Source of the DNA: a virus | Virus record (IMG/VR): IMGVR_UViG_3300034106_004501 | Location: 1-60,504 of that record | Direction: 5' to 3' (one strand) | DNA length: 60,504 nucleotides | In this document: piece by piece, positions 23,811-32,038 of the stretch | How the letters are laid out: each line of letters starts with the position of its first letter | How positions within the stretch are numbered: the first letter of the stretch is position 1 | Notes under the pieces: generated by a model | Seen by the model: only the letters and a program-made list of their open reading frames with translations | Database searches by the model: none | What the model was told of the DNA's origin: nothing | Position numbers and translations under genes: made by a program

Positions 23811-23965
23811 TGTCAAGGGAGGATTCGAACCATCCACGCTGTGATTCAATGTTGGACAAAATAGCCGGCTTGTGGTCAACCCATATCCAAACATCTATCT
23901 CAAACTCAGCGCCCACGAGACGAGTGGGTGTGTCTACCTGCTGATCTAGCTTTCACCACTTGACA
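23811..23965 (-). ncRNA. tRNA-like RNA of 155 nt with a long insertion
   Basis: TGTCAAG at the 5' end pairs perfectly with CTTGACA at the 3' end, as in an acceptor stem, followed by G. A T-arm-like GGTTCGAATCC sits in the normal place but its stem has two mismatches. Inside are a 5-bp stem with a 7-base loop (CCCAC, TCGTCTC, GTGGG, where the anticodon arm would be, closed by CAGC/GCTG) and an extra hairpin (23849-23856 with 23886-23894). At 155 nt it is about twice a tRNA. It may be a decayed tRNA, an odd tRNA, or part of a larger RNA with 23540-23810. Confidence 0.5.
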
Positions 23966-23969
23966 ATTA

Positions 23970-24200
23970 TTAGAATATTTTATTTCTTCTCACTTTAGCT
24001 TCTTCTGCTTCACGCGACCATCTAACCCATGTCATAGTAATATCAACCGCCGCTAGAATTGGAGCAAATGGAATAATAAATAGAGTTTCTAATCCTGGTG
24101 TTGGTCCAATTGGATTTCCTTCGCCATATACTTTTTTATAGCTTTTAGTCATTTTCCAAACACAATAACTAATACTAATAATGTAAATATACCAAATCAT
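23970..24200 (-). CDS. Small membrane protein
   Basis: 76 residues. A first hydrophobic helix at 2-16 (IWYIYIISISYCVW), a Gly/Pro-rich linker (YGEGNPIGPTPG) and a second hydrophobic stretch (LFIIPFAPILAAVDI), then a charged tail. It follows the GroEL gene (gap 50) and ends just 4 bases before the tRNA-like RNA. No family recognised. Confidence 0.5.
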   Translation of the reverse strand: MIWYIYIISISYCVWKMTKSYKKVYGEGNPIGPTPGLETLFIIPFAPILAAVDITMTWVRWSREAEEAKVRRNKIF

Positions 24201-24217
24201 AATTTTTATTTATATAT

Positions 24218-24225
24218 TAAATATA
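24218..24225 (-). promoter_or_regulatory. TATATTTA box before the small membrane gene
   Basis: Minus-strand TATATTTA 17 bases before the ATG at 24200, in the short gap behind GroEL. It could give a separate transcript for this gene and the RNA island. Confidence 0.35.
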
Positions 24226-24250
24226 TGTTTTAATTCCAGGTCAAAATTTA

Positions 24251-25921
24251 TTACATCATTCCCATCATATTACCCATTCCTTCATCATCTTTTTTATCTT
24301 TAGTTGGTTCCTCATATATAACAGTTTCAGTTGTTAATATAGTACCTGCTACAGATGATGCATTTTCAATTGCTAAACGAACTACTTTAGTTGGATCTAA
24401 TATACCTGCGTCAAGCATATTAACAAATGTTTCAGTTTTTAAATCATATCCTCTCCATGTATTATCATATACATCAGTATTTGGGTCTAAAGCTGTTTTA
24501 CCTAATTCATACATGTACCAACTTGGATTAGTATAACCAGCATTATCAAGTATTTGAATAAATGGAGCTGATAAAGCACTATAAATTATTTTTTTACCTG
24601 TTTTAAAATCTTCACTTTCTTCTTTACTGTATGTAATAGCTTCTCTAGCATATAATAACGCTGCTCCACCACCGGGTAGTATACCTTCTTCATTAGCGGC
24701 ACGAGTAGCAAATAAAGCATCTTCAACTCTATCTTTATATTCTTTCATATCAATCTCATTCACACCACCAACATTAATAATAGCTACACCACCAATTAAT
24801 TTACCTAAACGTTCTTGTAATTTTTCTTTTTCAAAGAATGATTGAGCATTATCAATTTGTGTTTTAATTTCTATAGCTCTAGCGGTGATTGCTTCTTCAG
24901 ATCCTTTACCATCAACAACAGTTGTTTTTTCTTTACTTACTGTTATTGTTCTAGCTGTACCTAAATAAGATGCTAATTGACTTACAGGCATTTTATCTAA
25001 TTTCAAACCTTTATCTTTAGATATAACTTGACCTCCAGTAACAATAGCTAAATCTTCTAATAGTAATGTTTTACGTTCACCAAAATCAGGTGCTTTAACA
25101 GCACATACTTTAACAACACCTCTCATTTTATTAACAATAAGTGTGGCTAGTGCTTCACCATCAATATCATCAGCTACAATAAGTAATGATTTATTCTCAC
25201 TATTTACTTTTTGTAATACATTTAATAACTCAGCAGCTGTTGTTATACGACCATCATAAATTAATATAAATGGATCTTCTAAAACTGACTGCATTGTACT
25301 ATTATTAGTGACAAAATAAGGTGATTTATATCCTCTATCAAACTGAATACCTTCTACTACTTCAAGTGATGTTTCACCTGTTTTACTTTCCTCAATAGCA
25401 ACTACTCCTTCTCTACCTACTTTATCAATAGCAGTAGCGATTAATTCACCTGTTGACTCATCATTATTAGCTGATATTGTAGCTACTTGTTTTAATTGTT
25501 CTTCAGATGAAATGTCTTTACTATTTTCTTTTAGAGCTTTAACTACTTGTTTAACAGCAGCATCAATACCCTTTTTGATTTCAACAGCATTTGAACCTGC
25601 TCTAACACTATTTAAACCTTCTTTAATAATAGAATAAGCTAATAGTGTTGTAGTTGTTGTACCATCACCCGCAGTATTAGCGGCTTTAATGGCGGCTTGT
25701 TTAATCACCTCAGCACCTATGTTTTCAATTGGATCCTTTAAAGTAATTGATTTAGCTACTGTAACACCATCTTTAGTTGATTGAGGTAACTCATTTTGTC
25801 TTTCAATAATAACATTACGACCAAATGGACCTAATGTTGATACAACTGCTTGAGATAACTTTCTAGCTCCCTCAGCTAGTTTTTGTCTTGCTTCTTGATT
25901 ATACTCTATAATTTTACTCAT
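24251..25921 (-). CDS. groL: Chaperonin GroEL
   Basis: 556 residues, full length. Equatorial domain motifs: STLGPFGRNV at 28-37, STKDGVTVAK at 48-57, NTAGDGTTTTTLLA with Asp86 for ATP hydrolysis, and the late EEGILPGGGAAL. The tail is GMGNMMGMM, a short version of the GGM repeat. The fold should form a 14-mer ring that, with GroES, folds proteins. It overlaps groES by 8 bases. Phage GroELs are known in a few large phages, usually to fold virion proteins. No truncation or missing catalytic residue was seen. Confidence 0.96.
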   Translation of the reverse strand: MSKIIEYNQEARQKLAEGARKLSQAVVSTLGPFGRNVIIERQNELPQSTKDGVTVAKSITLKDPIENIGAEVIKQAAIKAANTAGDGTTTTTLLAYSIIKEGLNSVRAGSNAVEIKKGIDAAVKQVVKALKENSKDISSEEQLKQVATISANNDESTGELIATAIDKVGREGVVAIEESKTGETSLEVVEGIQFDRGYKSPYFVTNNSTMQSVLEDPFILIYDGRITTAAELLNVLQKVNSENKSLLIVADDIDGEALATLIVNKMRGVVKVCAVKAPDFGERKTLLLEDLAIVTGGQVISKDKGLKLDKMPVSQLASYLGTARTITVSKEKTTVVDGKGSEEAITARAIEIKTQIDNAQSFFEKEKLQERLGKLIGGVAIINVGGVNEIDMKEYKDRVEDALFATRAANEEGILPGGGAALLYAREAITYSKEESEDFKTGKKIIYSALSAPFIQILDNAGYTNPSWYMYELGKTALDPNTDVYDNTWRGYDLKTETFVNMLDAGILDPTKVVRLAIENASSVAGTILTTETVIYEEPTKDKKDDEGMGNMMGMM

Positions 25922-26204
25922 AAATTGCTAATATTTCTGTTTCTTTAGTTACATAATAATCTTCTCCATCCACCATAAATGATACAGCGCCCATCTTAGG
26001 TATAAGAACTATATCTCCTGGTTTAATTTTTGAACAAACATACTCTCCTGTATGCCAATTTAAGGTGTCACTTACTGATATTACTTCTCCTATTTCTGGT
26101 TTTTCTTTTCCCATATCAGGAATTACAATATTGCCATAAGTTGTTTCTTGGTCCTCTAAAGGCTTAATAATAATGTTCCCATTTAATGGTTTTAATTTAC
26201 TCAT
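25914..26204 (-). CDS. groS: Co-chaperonin GroES
   Basis: 96 residues, normal length. LKPLNGNIIIKPLEDQETTYGNIVIPD shows the family start with the mobile loop (QETTYGNIVIPD), then KPEIGEVISV, VKPGDIVLIPK-like KIKPGDIVLIPK, and the end DYYVTKETEILAIYE. It forms the seven-membered lid of the GroEL chamber. Overlaps groEL by 8 bases, so the two subunits are translated together. 23 bases from the preceding small gene. Confidence 0.93.
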   Translation of the reverse strand: MSKLKPLNGNIIIKPLEDQETTYGNIVIPDMGKEKPEIGEVISVSDTLNWHTGEYVCSKIKPGDIVLIPKMGAVSFMVDGEDYYVTKETEILAIYE

Positions 26205-26227
26205 AATACTTTATTTTAATTAATATA

Positions 26228-26437
26228 CTAATTTTTTGTCTCATAGCCAAGCACTTCAGCTTCTTCTATTTCTTCTAGAAAAAATAAATAACCATCTTTT
26301 CTTAAAACTTTATTTGATCCTATCCATTTCATCATAGTGTCTAATGGTTCACCAGTGTATTTAGGATCATCTATAACACGACGTTTTAAGATATAAAGTT
26401 TATCTTGGAATGGAATAAGCTGGGTTGGTATTAACAT
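26228..26437 (-). CDS. Hypothetical protein in the chaperone operon
   Basis: 69 residues, mixed strands and helices (LIPFQDKLYILKRRV, WIGSNKVLRKDGYLFFLEEIEEAEV). No motif known to me. Short gaps on both sides (23 and 28 bases) place it within the Hsp20-GroES-GroEL transcript. Its place suggests a role tied to chaperones, but that is only context. Confidence 0.5.
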   Translation of the reverse strand: MLIPTQLIPFQDKLYILKRRVIDDPKYTGEPLDTMMKWIGSNKVLRKDGYLFFLEEIEEAEVLGYETKN

Positions 26438-26465
26438 AACAGAGTTTTGGTAGGTCTCGTTTTAA

Positions 26466-26909
26466 TTATCCTTGTAATAAGGATTTATTGTTTGATTTGA
26501 TTTCAACTTTTTTAGGTGCTTTATCAGCTGAATAAGGAACATCAATGATTAATAATCCTTTATCCAATGTAGCATCTAATTTGCTTAAATCAAGTTTAGA
26601 TGATATTTTCCACGCTAAATCAAATGAGCGTTTAGCTATACCTTTTTGGTAGTATGCTTCAAGTGGAATATCACTTTCCTTTTTTTCGTGTTTAATTCTT
26701 AATGTATCTGATTCTGTTTGTATATCTAGATCTTCTTTGTCTAGACCAACTACTGCGAGTTCAAATCGTAACCCGTTTTCTGTCTCGTAGATATCAACTG
26801 GGTAGTTGATTTTAGCGTCAATTGTGTTTTGAAACTTACTGTTTTGGTCAAAAAAATTCTTCCAAAAAATGTCAATTGGGTCTGTTTCCCAATGGGATAA
26901 ATATGTCAT
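26466..26909 (-). CDS. Small heat-shock protein (Hsp20/alpha-crystallin)
   Basis: 147 residues. Alpha-crystallin domain from about residue 38: YPVDIYETENGLRFELAVVGLDKEDLDIQ, then LRIKHEKK, YYQKGIAKRSFDLAWKIS, LDATLDKGLLIIDVPY with the conserved G-x-L motif. A short acidic-free N-terminus precedes it, and the C-terminus ends KSLLQG, without the classic I-x-I, so oligomer assembly may be altered. It holds unfolded proteins for GroEL. Start fixed by a strong AGGAGG 6 bases upstream. Confidence 0.9.
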   Translation of the reverse strand: MTYLSHWETDPIDIFWKNFFDQNSKFQNTIDAKINYPVDIYETENGLRFELAVVGLDKEDLDIQTESDTLRIKHEKKESDIPLEAYYQKGIAKRSFDLAWKISSKLDLSKLDATLDKGLLIIDVPYSADKAPKKVEIKSNNKSLLQG

Positions 26910-27007
26910 TTTAAACCTCCTGTGTTTTATGCTCCCCGAAGGTGAGCGATTTTTAATTATTCGTAACTAAGAGACCTACCGTGTCTCTGTTTGTGTTTAT
27001 AAATATA
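26910..27007 (-). promoter_or_regulatory. Structured 5' leader of the chaperone operon
   Basis: From a TATATTTA box at 27000-27007 the leader runs to the Hsp20 ATG at 26909. Two hairpins are visible: AGAGAC/GTCTCT (26970-26988, 7-base loop) and GCTC..CC/GG..GAGC (26931-26947). The Shine-Dalgarno AGGAGG lies at 26916-26921, the strongest in the window. Leaders of small heat-shock genes often act as RNA thermometers; here base pairing of the SD is only partly visible (ACCT with AGGT). Confidence 0.5.
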
Positions 27008-27742
27008 TTAGTTTGTGGAAAGACGAACTAAATAATAAATAGATTCTATAGAATCTTCTTCAAATGTTAATTTCATTAATCCTTCTTGACTAATCTCTAT
27101 TTTACCCTTAGTTGTATCAGAATTTGCTTTTAATATTTCTAACATTATATCAGCAGGGAATGGTATTTCACTTAATCCAAATAATGATTCACAATTATTT
27201 TTAAATTTAATTTTATTAGCGTAACCATTTCCTTCACCTATAGTGATTAACAATTGTGTTCCTTCATTAGCATCATATTCTGTTTTAACTGTAAATTGTT
27301 TAGTATCACCTAATGCCTTTTTAGCGTTAACAAATTTATTAATAAACTCACTATCAATATCTACTGTAGCATCATATGCAGTTGGTTCATTAATATCAGG
27401 AACAGACTCAATTAAATTTAGATCTGATAAGTAATAATTCAAATCATATTGATTATCTGCTAAAGTTAGTTCAAGTGGAGTACCACGTTCGCTTTTATTT
27501 AGTTTTAAAACTATATAATTATCCATTATCTTGACTAGCTTAACAAATTGACTAGTATTATATATCCCAATTTCACTGTCCTCTAAATCGATGTTAGAAC
27601 TGGTTATTTTACCTACTAAGTTTTTAAATGGAGTAATAAAATTGATAACTATATTTTTATTGTTAACAACCCATTTAACTGATTCTACAGTTCCTCCTAA
27701 ATGGTACTTATCAATAACTGATGTTAGAATTTGCTTATTCAT
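27008..27742 (-). CDS. gp45: DNA polymerase sliding clamp (T4 gp45-like)
   Basis: 244 residues, same as T4 gp45 (228) within a few. The two-domain clamp pattern appears: DLEDSEIGIYNTSQFVKLVKIM in the first half, LTLADNQYDLNYYLSDLNLIE at the mid-linker, then FINKFVNAKKALGDTKQFTVK and FEEDSIESIYYLVRLSTN at the end. It forms a trimeric ring that holds polymerase on DNA. It precedes the Hsp20 leader and follows the polymerase gene by 21 bases. Confidence 0.85.
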   Translation of the reverse strand: MNKQILTSVIDKYHLGGTVESVKWVVNNKNIVINFITPFKNLVGKITSSNIDLEDSEIGIYNTSQFVKLVKIMDNYIVLKLNKSERGTPLELTLADNQYDLNYYLSDLNLIESVPDINEPTAYDATVDIDSEFINKFVNAKKALGDTKQFTVKTEYDANEGTQLLITIGEGNGYANKIKFKNNCESLFGLSEIPFPADIMLEILKANSDTTKGKIEISQEGLMKLTFEEDSIESIYYLVRLSTN

Positions 27743-27746
27743 ATTT

Positions 27747-27754
27747 TAAATATA
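27747..27754 (-). promoter_or_regulatory. TATATTTA box before the clamp gene
   Basis: Minus-strand TATATTTA, 4 bases upstream of the ATG at 27742. The short distance recurs for the polymerase gene, so this may be a leaderless start or an AT-rich translation signal. Confidence 0.3.
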
Positions 27755-27763
27755 ATATATTTT

Positions 27764-30352
27764 TTAGAATGAAAAAAACTTATTTACATAAGCATTTAAA
27801 CTTGGAAATGACCATTTCAGATCACTATATATACCTTGTAATTTGTTTAGTAGAGTTGAATTAAATCCTTCTTCTTTATCAATAAATTTAATAATAAAAT
27901 CAGTTATGAATTCTGGATCATTACCTGTAAATCCTATCACTTCTATTTTATATGGGTTGTCTTTTAATTGTATGTAATACATCTTATCACCTTCTGTAAA
28001 ACATGAATATTTTTTATCTAGTTTTTTAAAACGTAATAAATCATTATACCATATAGCAGCTTTAGTATTAATAGGACATTTAAGTTCTAGTTTAGAAAAT
28101 ATCTGTCCTGATTGTGGAGGTGAAGCTATATATTTTTTAATATTTCTAACTCCGGTTGGTTTAGCGATACTTTTAATAGGTACAATATCTAATGATTTTT
28201 TAAAATCAATAATCTTTTTATCAATTTCAGTTTTAGTTTTACCATACATTATATCTAGTAAAATACCCTCACCAAACTTTCTATATAATGGATTCATGTT
28301 TGATTTCATTACATCCATTCCTTTAATATCTAATTCTTCAGTTGGTACACCTTCTTTATTAACAATAAATTGAGCATATCTTCTCTTACCAGCAAAATAA
28401 CCTCGTTCAAGAACAACCTCTTGTTTTAATTCAAAATATTCATTATCAATATTAAATAAATCTTTACATAAATTTTGTAAGAATGGTTTTGTTTTATCTT
28501 GATAGTCTTTAGTTATCTCAAGAGCAACAGGTACTACTTCTTCTCTATTATTAATATTAATATCTGGTTTTCGTTTTAATATTAGATCTTTTAATTCAAA
28601 AAATAAACTATCTGTATCAGCTGTAATTACATAGTCTTTTTCTACTCCTAACTCTGTGCTAATTTCTCTATTGATAAAGTTAATTGATTCCTGGTCCAAA
28701 CGTTGACCTGTGAGTGTGATTGCTTTACTAATAAATAAATTACCGTCACTATATCTCCATCCATTCTGAGCAAATACTCCATATACGTCGTTTAATTTAA
28801 TTTTAAAAGTATGTTGTAATCGATTATAATATTCACCTTTAGCTGTATCACCAGCTTTAAAAGCAGCTTTCATTAAATCTTTATATTGTTTTCTTTTATC
28901 AAACCAATCATTTAATATCTCTACTATAATACTAGACTTATCTTTTCTAAACAAAGTACCATTAGCTGATATTATTAATTTATTATTTTCAATTAAATCA
29001 ATTAGGTTTTTTACTTTTATGTAAGTTAATTTAACTCTTCTATCTGGTGTTACTTTTTCAATTGGTATTTCTTCTTCACCATCCATTGCTTTTAAATCTC
29101 CTAATCCCCATTGGTTATCATACTTGTTTCTATTTTGTATTCTACCAACTAATGTTTCAATACCCATATTTAAATTACGAATAATTGATGGATATAGTGA
29201 TGTAAAATCTAAATCACTCACCCATTCATATAGTCCTGGTTCTGGATCTTTTAGATAACCACCAGCATATTCTTCATTTGCTTCTTTTAATGCTGGATTG
29301 TAAGTAGTTGGTTTATTAGGTGAAACTATATCTTTTCGTTTTAGATAAGTTAAAATAGCACCTTCATTTAATGCTGTTGAGTAATATATATTCTCATAAG
29401 GTACATGGCATAAATGACATATATTAACTGTTAAATCTATAAACTGTAATTTTTTATCTAATTCAATTAATATCTCAACATCACGTAAGTTATATTCTAT
29501 AAATTTAAGAACATCATCTTTAAATAATTTATCAAGTGAACCCTCATATTCTATCTTACCTAACTTAACATATTTCTCTCCTATGTCACCTAGTTTGTAA
29601 GATGACTCTTGTTTCATAATATATTTCTTATGTAACAACATATAGTCAAGATGATTAACACCTGCTATATTAACTACAGATTCATTTGTTTGAGCTTTCT
29701 TATTAAAGAAATCTTGTGTAGAAACAATACCTAACGGTGATAATTCTTTAGCTTTTTCTTCACCCAATACCCTGCAAATCCTATGATAAAGATAAGGTAT
29801 ATCAAAAAACTCACTATTCCAACCACTGATAATAGTAGGATCAGAATCAAGCCATATACTGATGAATTTAGATAGTAAGTCAAATTCTTTAGCACATGAT
29901 ATAATTTCTTTGTTATCTTCTTTAATATCATTTAACTGTTTTTTTTCGTCTAAAACTAAACAATAGTATTTTTTAAGTGTAACATCATATAAAGCTATAG
30001 ATGTTATTTTCATTGGAGCTGATTTAATATAATCAGTTGTTAATGCTCCTCCAATTTCACACTCTATGTCTATAAATACTGTATTATGATATTGAGGCGC
30101 CTCATCTAAATCTTTATAAGCATCAACTAATACCCTAGTTTCCATAGGTATATCTATCTCATAATACGTTAGTGGATCATTTTTATCACATTTTTGGGTT
30201 GGTGATACTCGTTTACCATCTAGTGTTTCATACTTGCCATCAGGATCAAGTTTATAGTAAGTTGGATAGTATTCAAAACTCATCCATCCTTGTTTATCAT
30301 CTCTTAGATGACATGTTTTATTTCTAAAATCATAGTGTATAGCTTGAAACAT
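27764..30352 (-). CDS. gp43: Family B DNA polymerase (T4 gp43-like)
   Basis: 862 residues (T4: 898). Exonuclease motifs: FIDIECEIGG (Exo I), SGWNSEFFDIPYLYHR (Exo II), YNLRDVEILIEL (Exo III) with catalytic Asp/Glu. Polymerase motifs: DLDFTSLYPSIIRNLNMG (A), KIKLNDVYGVFAQNGW (B), ITADTDSLFFEL (C). The proofreading and polymerase sites are therefore complete. It acts with the clamp and loader encoded here. The end of the protein carries the clamp-binding region (last residues KFFSF). 44 bases from the fibre gene upstream. Confidence 0.96.
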   Translation of the reverse strand: MFQAIHYDFRNKTCHLRDDKQGWMSFEYYPTYYKLDPDGKYETLDGKRVSPTQKCDKNDPLTYYEIDIPMETRVLVDAYKDLDEAPQYHNTVFIDIECEIGGALTTDYIKSAPMKITSIALYDVTLKKYYCLVLDEKKQLNDIKEDNKEIISCAKEFDLLSKFISIWLDSDPTIISGWNSEFFDIPYLYHRICRVLGEEKAKELSPLGIVSTQDFFNKKAQTNESVVNIAGVNHLDYMLLHKKYIMKQESSYKLGDIGEKYVKLGKIEYEGSLDKLFKDDVLKFIEYNLRDVEILIELDKKLQFIDLTVNICHLCHVPYENIYYSTALNEGAILTYLKRKDIVSPNKPTTYNPALKEANEEYAGGYLKDPEPGLYEWVSDLDFTSLYPSIIRNLNMGIETLVGRIQNRNKYDNQWGLGDLKAMDGEEEIPIEKVTPDRRVKLTYIKVKNLIDLIENNKLIISANGTLFRKDKSSIIVEILNDWFDKRKQYKDLMKAAFKAGDTAKGEYYNRLQHTFKIKLNDVYGVFAQNGWRYSDGNLFISKAITLTGQRLDQESINFINREISTELGVEKDYVITADTDSLFFELKDLILKRKPDININNREEVVPVALEITKDYQDKTKPFLQNLCKDLFNIDNEYFELKQEVVLERGYFAGKRRYAQFIVNKEGVPTEELDIKGMDVMKSNMNPLYRKFGEGILLDIMYGKTKTEIDKKIIDFKKSLDIVPIKSIAKPTGVRNIKKYIASPPQSGQIFSKLELKCPINTKAAIWYNDLLRFKKLDKKYSCFTEGDKMYYIQLKDNPYKIEVIGFTGNDPEFITDFIIKFIDKEEGFNSTLLNKLQGIYSDLKWSFPSLNAYVNKFFSF

Positions 30353-30356
30353 ATAT

Positions 30357-30364
30357 TAAATATA
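30357..30364 (-). promoter_or_regulatory. TATATTTA box before the polymerase gene
   Basis: Minus-strand TATATTTA, 4 bases upstream of the ATG at 30352. Same short spacing as at the clamp and phosphoesterase genes. Confidence 0.3.
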
Positions 30365-30396
30365 TTAAGCTTTACTTGGGTTAGCAAACATTATAA

Positions 30397-31407
30397 TTAT
30401 AATCCAAATCTACTTTTATTTGCATTATAGTTTTGAGTAATTTCGGCTCCAGATAATGCTCTATTATATAATCTCATTTGATAGAACACAGGTTGTAACG
30501 CTGTGTTTGAGTTATTCAATACATCTCCAAATCCTGTACCTTCATTATTATGTCTTGCACCAAAATAGAAATTATTAGATGTGAATAGAGTTTGAATATT
30601 CACTGTGTCCGTAGTACCAACTTGTGAACCATTTAAATATAAACTATATTGTGTACCATTGAGGACAAAAATCCATTGTCTTACAGCATTGCTTGCTGTT
30701 ATAGTTTTTGAGGATTCAGAAGTTGGCTTACCATAATTTAATGTTATAGCGCTATCCATGTAAGCAAAATAACCAGCGTCAGAGTTGTAAAATTCATTAC
30801 CCCAAACAGTTGCCCAGTTTGATGTTGGATTAAATGAAGCTATAACTTCAACTGTTACAGTACTAGTACTAATATTATATGGAACAATAATATAATCAGT
30901 TCCATTCAAATCATCATTATTTAATTTTATACCACCACCAAACGAACCTGTATATGAAGGTGTGCCTTCTAAAGTCGCATTATATCCATTACCTGAAGCA
31001 TCAGTCCAAGTTGTTCCTGATGAAGGTGCTGATTGTAAATTAAATATTAATCCACTTGTTACTATACCACCATTTGAACCTGATGATGGTGAAGGTGTAG
31101 GAGAAGGAGGAGTACTTGGTGGTATAGTTATACTTGGTGTATTACTAATTGATGGACTAATAGAAATACTAGGTGTAGCACTTATACTAACAGAAGGTGT
31201 TATACTAGGTGTTTTACTAGGTGTAATACTAATACTAGGTGTAAATGATGGAGTTATACTAGGTGTAACACTAAAACTAGGTGATACACTTGGGTATATC
31301 ACATAACCATTCTCAATAAATATAATATTTCCTTTTTTTGGAAATTCTGTATCAGTTCTTAATTTTTGAGGAACTATACTTTTAAATTTAAACTTACTAT
31401 TCATCAT
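30397..31407 (-). CDS. Ser/Pro/Thr-repeat protein with LamG-like C-terminus
   Basis: 336 residues. An N-terminal ~36-residue head, a low-complexity stretch (about 37-112) of S-P-S-I-T-P-S units, a Pro/Ser linker, then a concanavalin/LamG-like jelly roll from about 120: TSGLIFNLQSAPSSGTTWTD, DASGNGYNATLEG, YIIVPYNIST, WIFVLNGTQYSLYLNGSQVG and FYQMRLYNRALSGAEI. Such domains bind glycans; with the repeat stalk this suggests a virion surface or tail-fibre protein that touches host sugars. It shares the repeat with genes at 31475 and 57432. ATG at 31407 with a second ATG next to it. Confidence 0.75.
   Translation of the reverse strand: MMNSKFKFKSIVPQKLRTDTEFPKKGNIIFIENGYVIYPSVSPSFSVTPSITPSFTPSISITPSKTPSITPSVSISATPSISISPSISNTPSITIPPSTPPSPTPSPSSGSNGGIVTSGLIFNLQSAPSSGTTWTDASGNGYNATLEGTPSYTGSFGGGIKLNNDDLNGTDYIIVPYNISTSTVTVEVIASFNPTSNWATVWGNEFYNSDAGYFAYMDSAITLNYGKPTSESSKTITASNAVRQWIFVLNGTQYSLYLNGSQVGTTDTVNIQTLFTSNNFYFGARHNNEGTGFGDVLNNSNTALQPVFYQMRLYNRALSGAEITQNYNANKSRFGL
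31071..31299 (-). repeat. S/T/P repeat coding region in the LamG protein
   Basis: Degenerate units of 12 to 24 bases built on ACTAGGTGT and ATACTAGGTGT (plus-strand view) encode TPS-I-S-I-S. The same unit family fills parts of two other proteins in the window. Confidence 0.75.
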
Positions 31408-31429
31408 ATTATAAATATGAAATAAGTAA

Positions 31430-31445
31430 AGCGTCCGAAGACGCT
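31430..31445 (-). terminator. Likely terminator after the short fibre gene
   Basis: Minus-strand hairpin AGCGTC, loop TTCG, GACGCT (6 bp with the very stable UUCG loop), then TTTACTTATTT. The gene at 31475-32017 ends 29 bases before it. The T tract is weak, so it may only partly terminate. Confidence 0.65.
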
Positions 31446-31474
31446 AAACTTAAATCTTTATGTTGTTATTTATA

Positions 31475-32017
31475 TTATACTGATGGGGATGGAGTTGGAG
31501 TAGGTGTTCTTGAAAGACTTATACTTGGTGTTGGACTAATACTTATACTTGGAGTTAGACTTACACTAACACTTATACTAGGTGTCACACTTGGTGGATT
31601 ACAAATTGAAGCACAATTAGCATATCCTGTAGTATCATCAAGATTAAATACAGGTGTTCCTCCTGATACACCAACTGGTTGTACAGCTGATGAACCACTT
31701 GAATAATAATATCCTAATGTAAGACTAGTACCATAACTAAATCCAATTTTTTGACTTAAAAATTGATTACAATTACCATCAAGACAGTTATAAACATTAA
31801 ATAAATAATTATACGCTAATGATGGTGTTGGTGTTGGTGTAATACTAATTGATGGAGTTATAGTAGGTGTGAAACTAACTGTTGGAGTTACACTTGGTGT
31901 TATACTAATTGATGGTGTTGGACTAACACTTAATGTAATACTAGGTGTATTTGGTGGTGTTGGAGCAACATTTATAGTAGAGTTACTCTTTTGGTATAAT
32001 CTTTCAGTTAATGGCAT
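31475..32017 (-). CDS. Ser/Pro/Thr-repeat protein, short fibre-like
   Basis: 180 residues. The S/P/T repeat occurs at about 19-67 and again at 140-180, around a central folded part (YNYLFNVYNCLDGNCNQFL and YYYSSGSSAVQPVGVSGG) with four cysteines in a C-x3-C-like setting and CASIC. The layout stalk-domain-stalk suggests a virion surface protein. Same repeat family as genes at 30397 and 57432. A stable hairpin follows the stop. Confidence 0.65.
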   Translation of the reverse strand: MPLTERLYQKSNSTINVAPTPPNTPSITLSVSPTPSISITPSVTPTVSFTPTITPSISITPTPTPSLAYNYLFNVYNCLDGNCNQFLSQKIGFSYGTSLTLGYYYSSGSSAVQPVGVSGGTPVFNLDDTTGYANCASICNPPSVTPSISVSVSLTPSISISPTPSISLSRTPTPTPSPSV

Positions 32018-32038
32018 TGTTTATGTTTGCTATAAATA

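Noticed and set aside
30962-31306. Plus-strand frame opposite the LamG repeat protein
   Set aside because: Antisense of the same repeat type; no neighbours on the plus strand.
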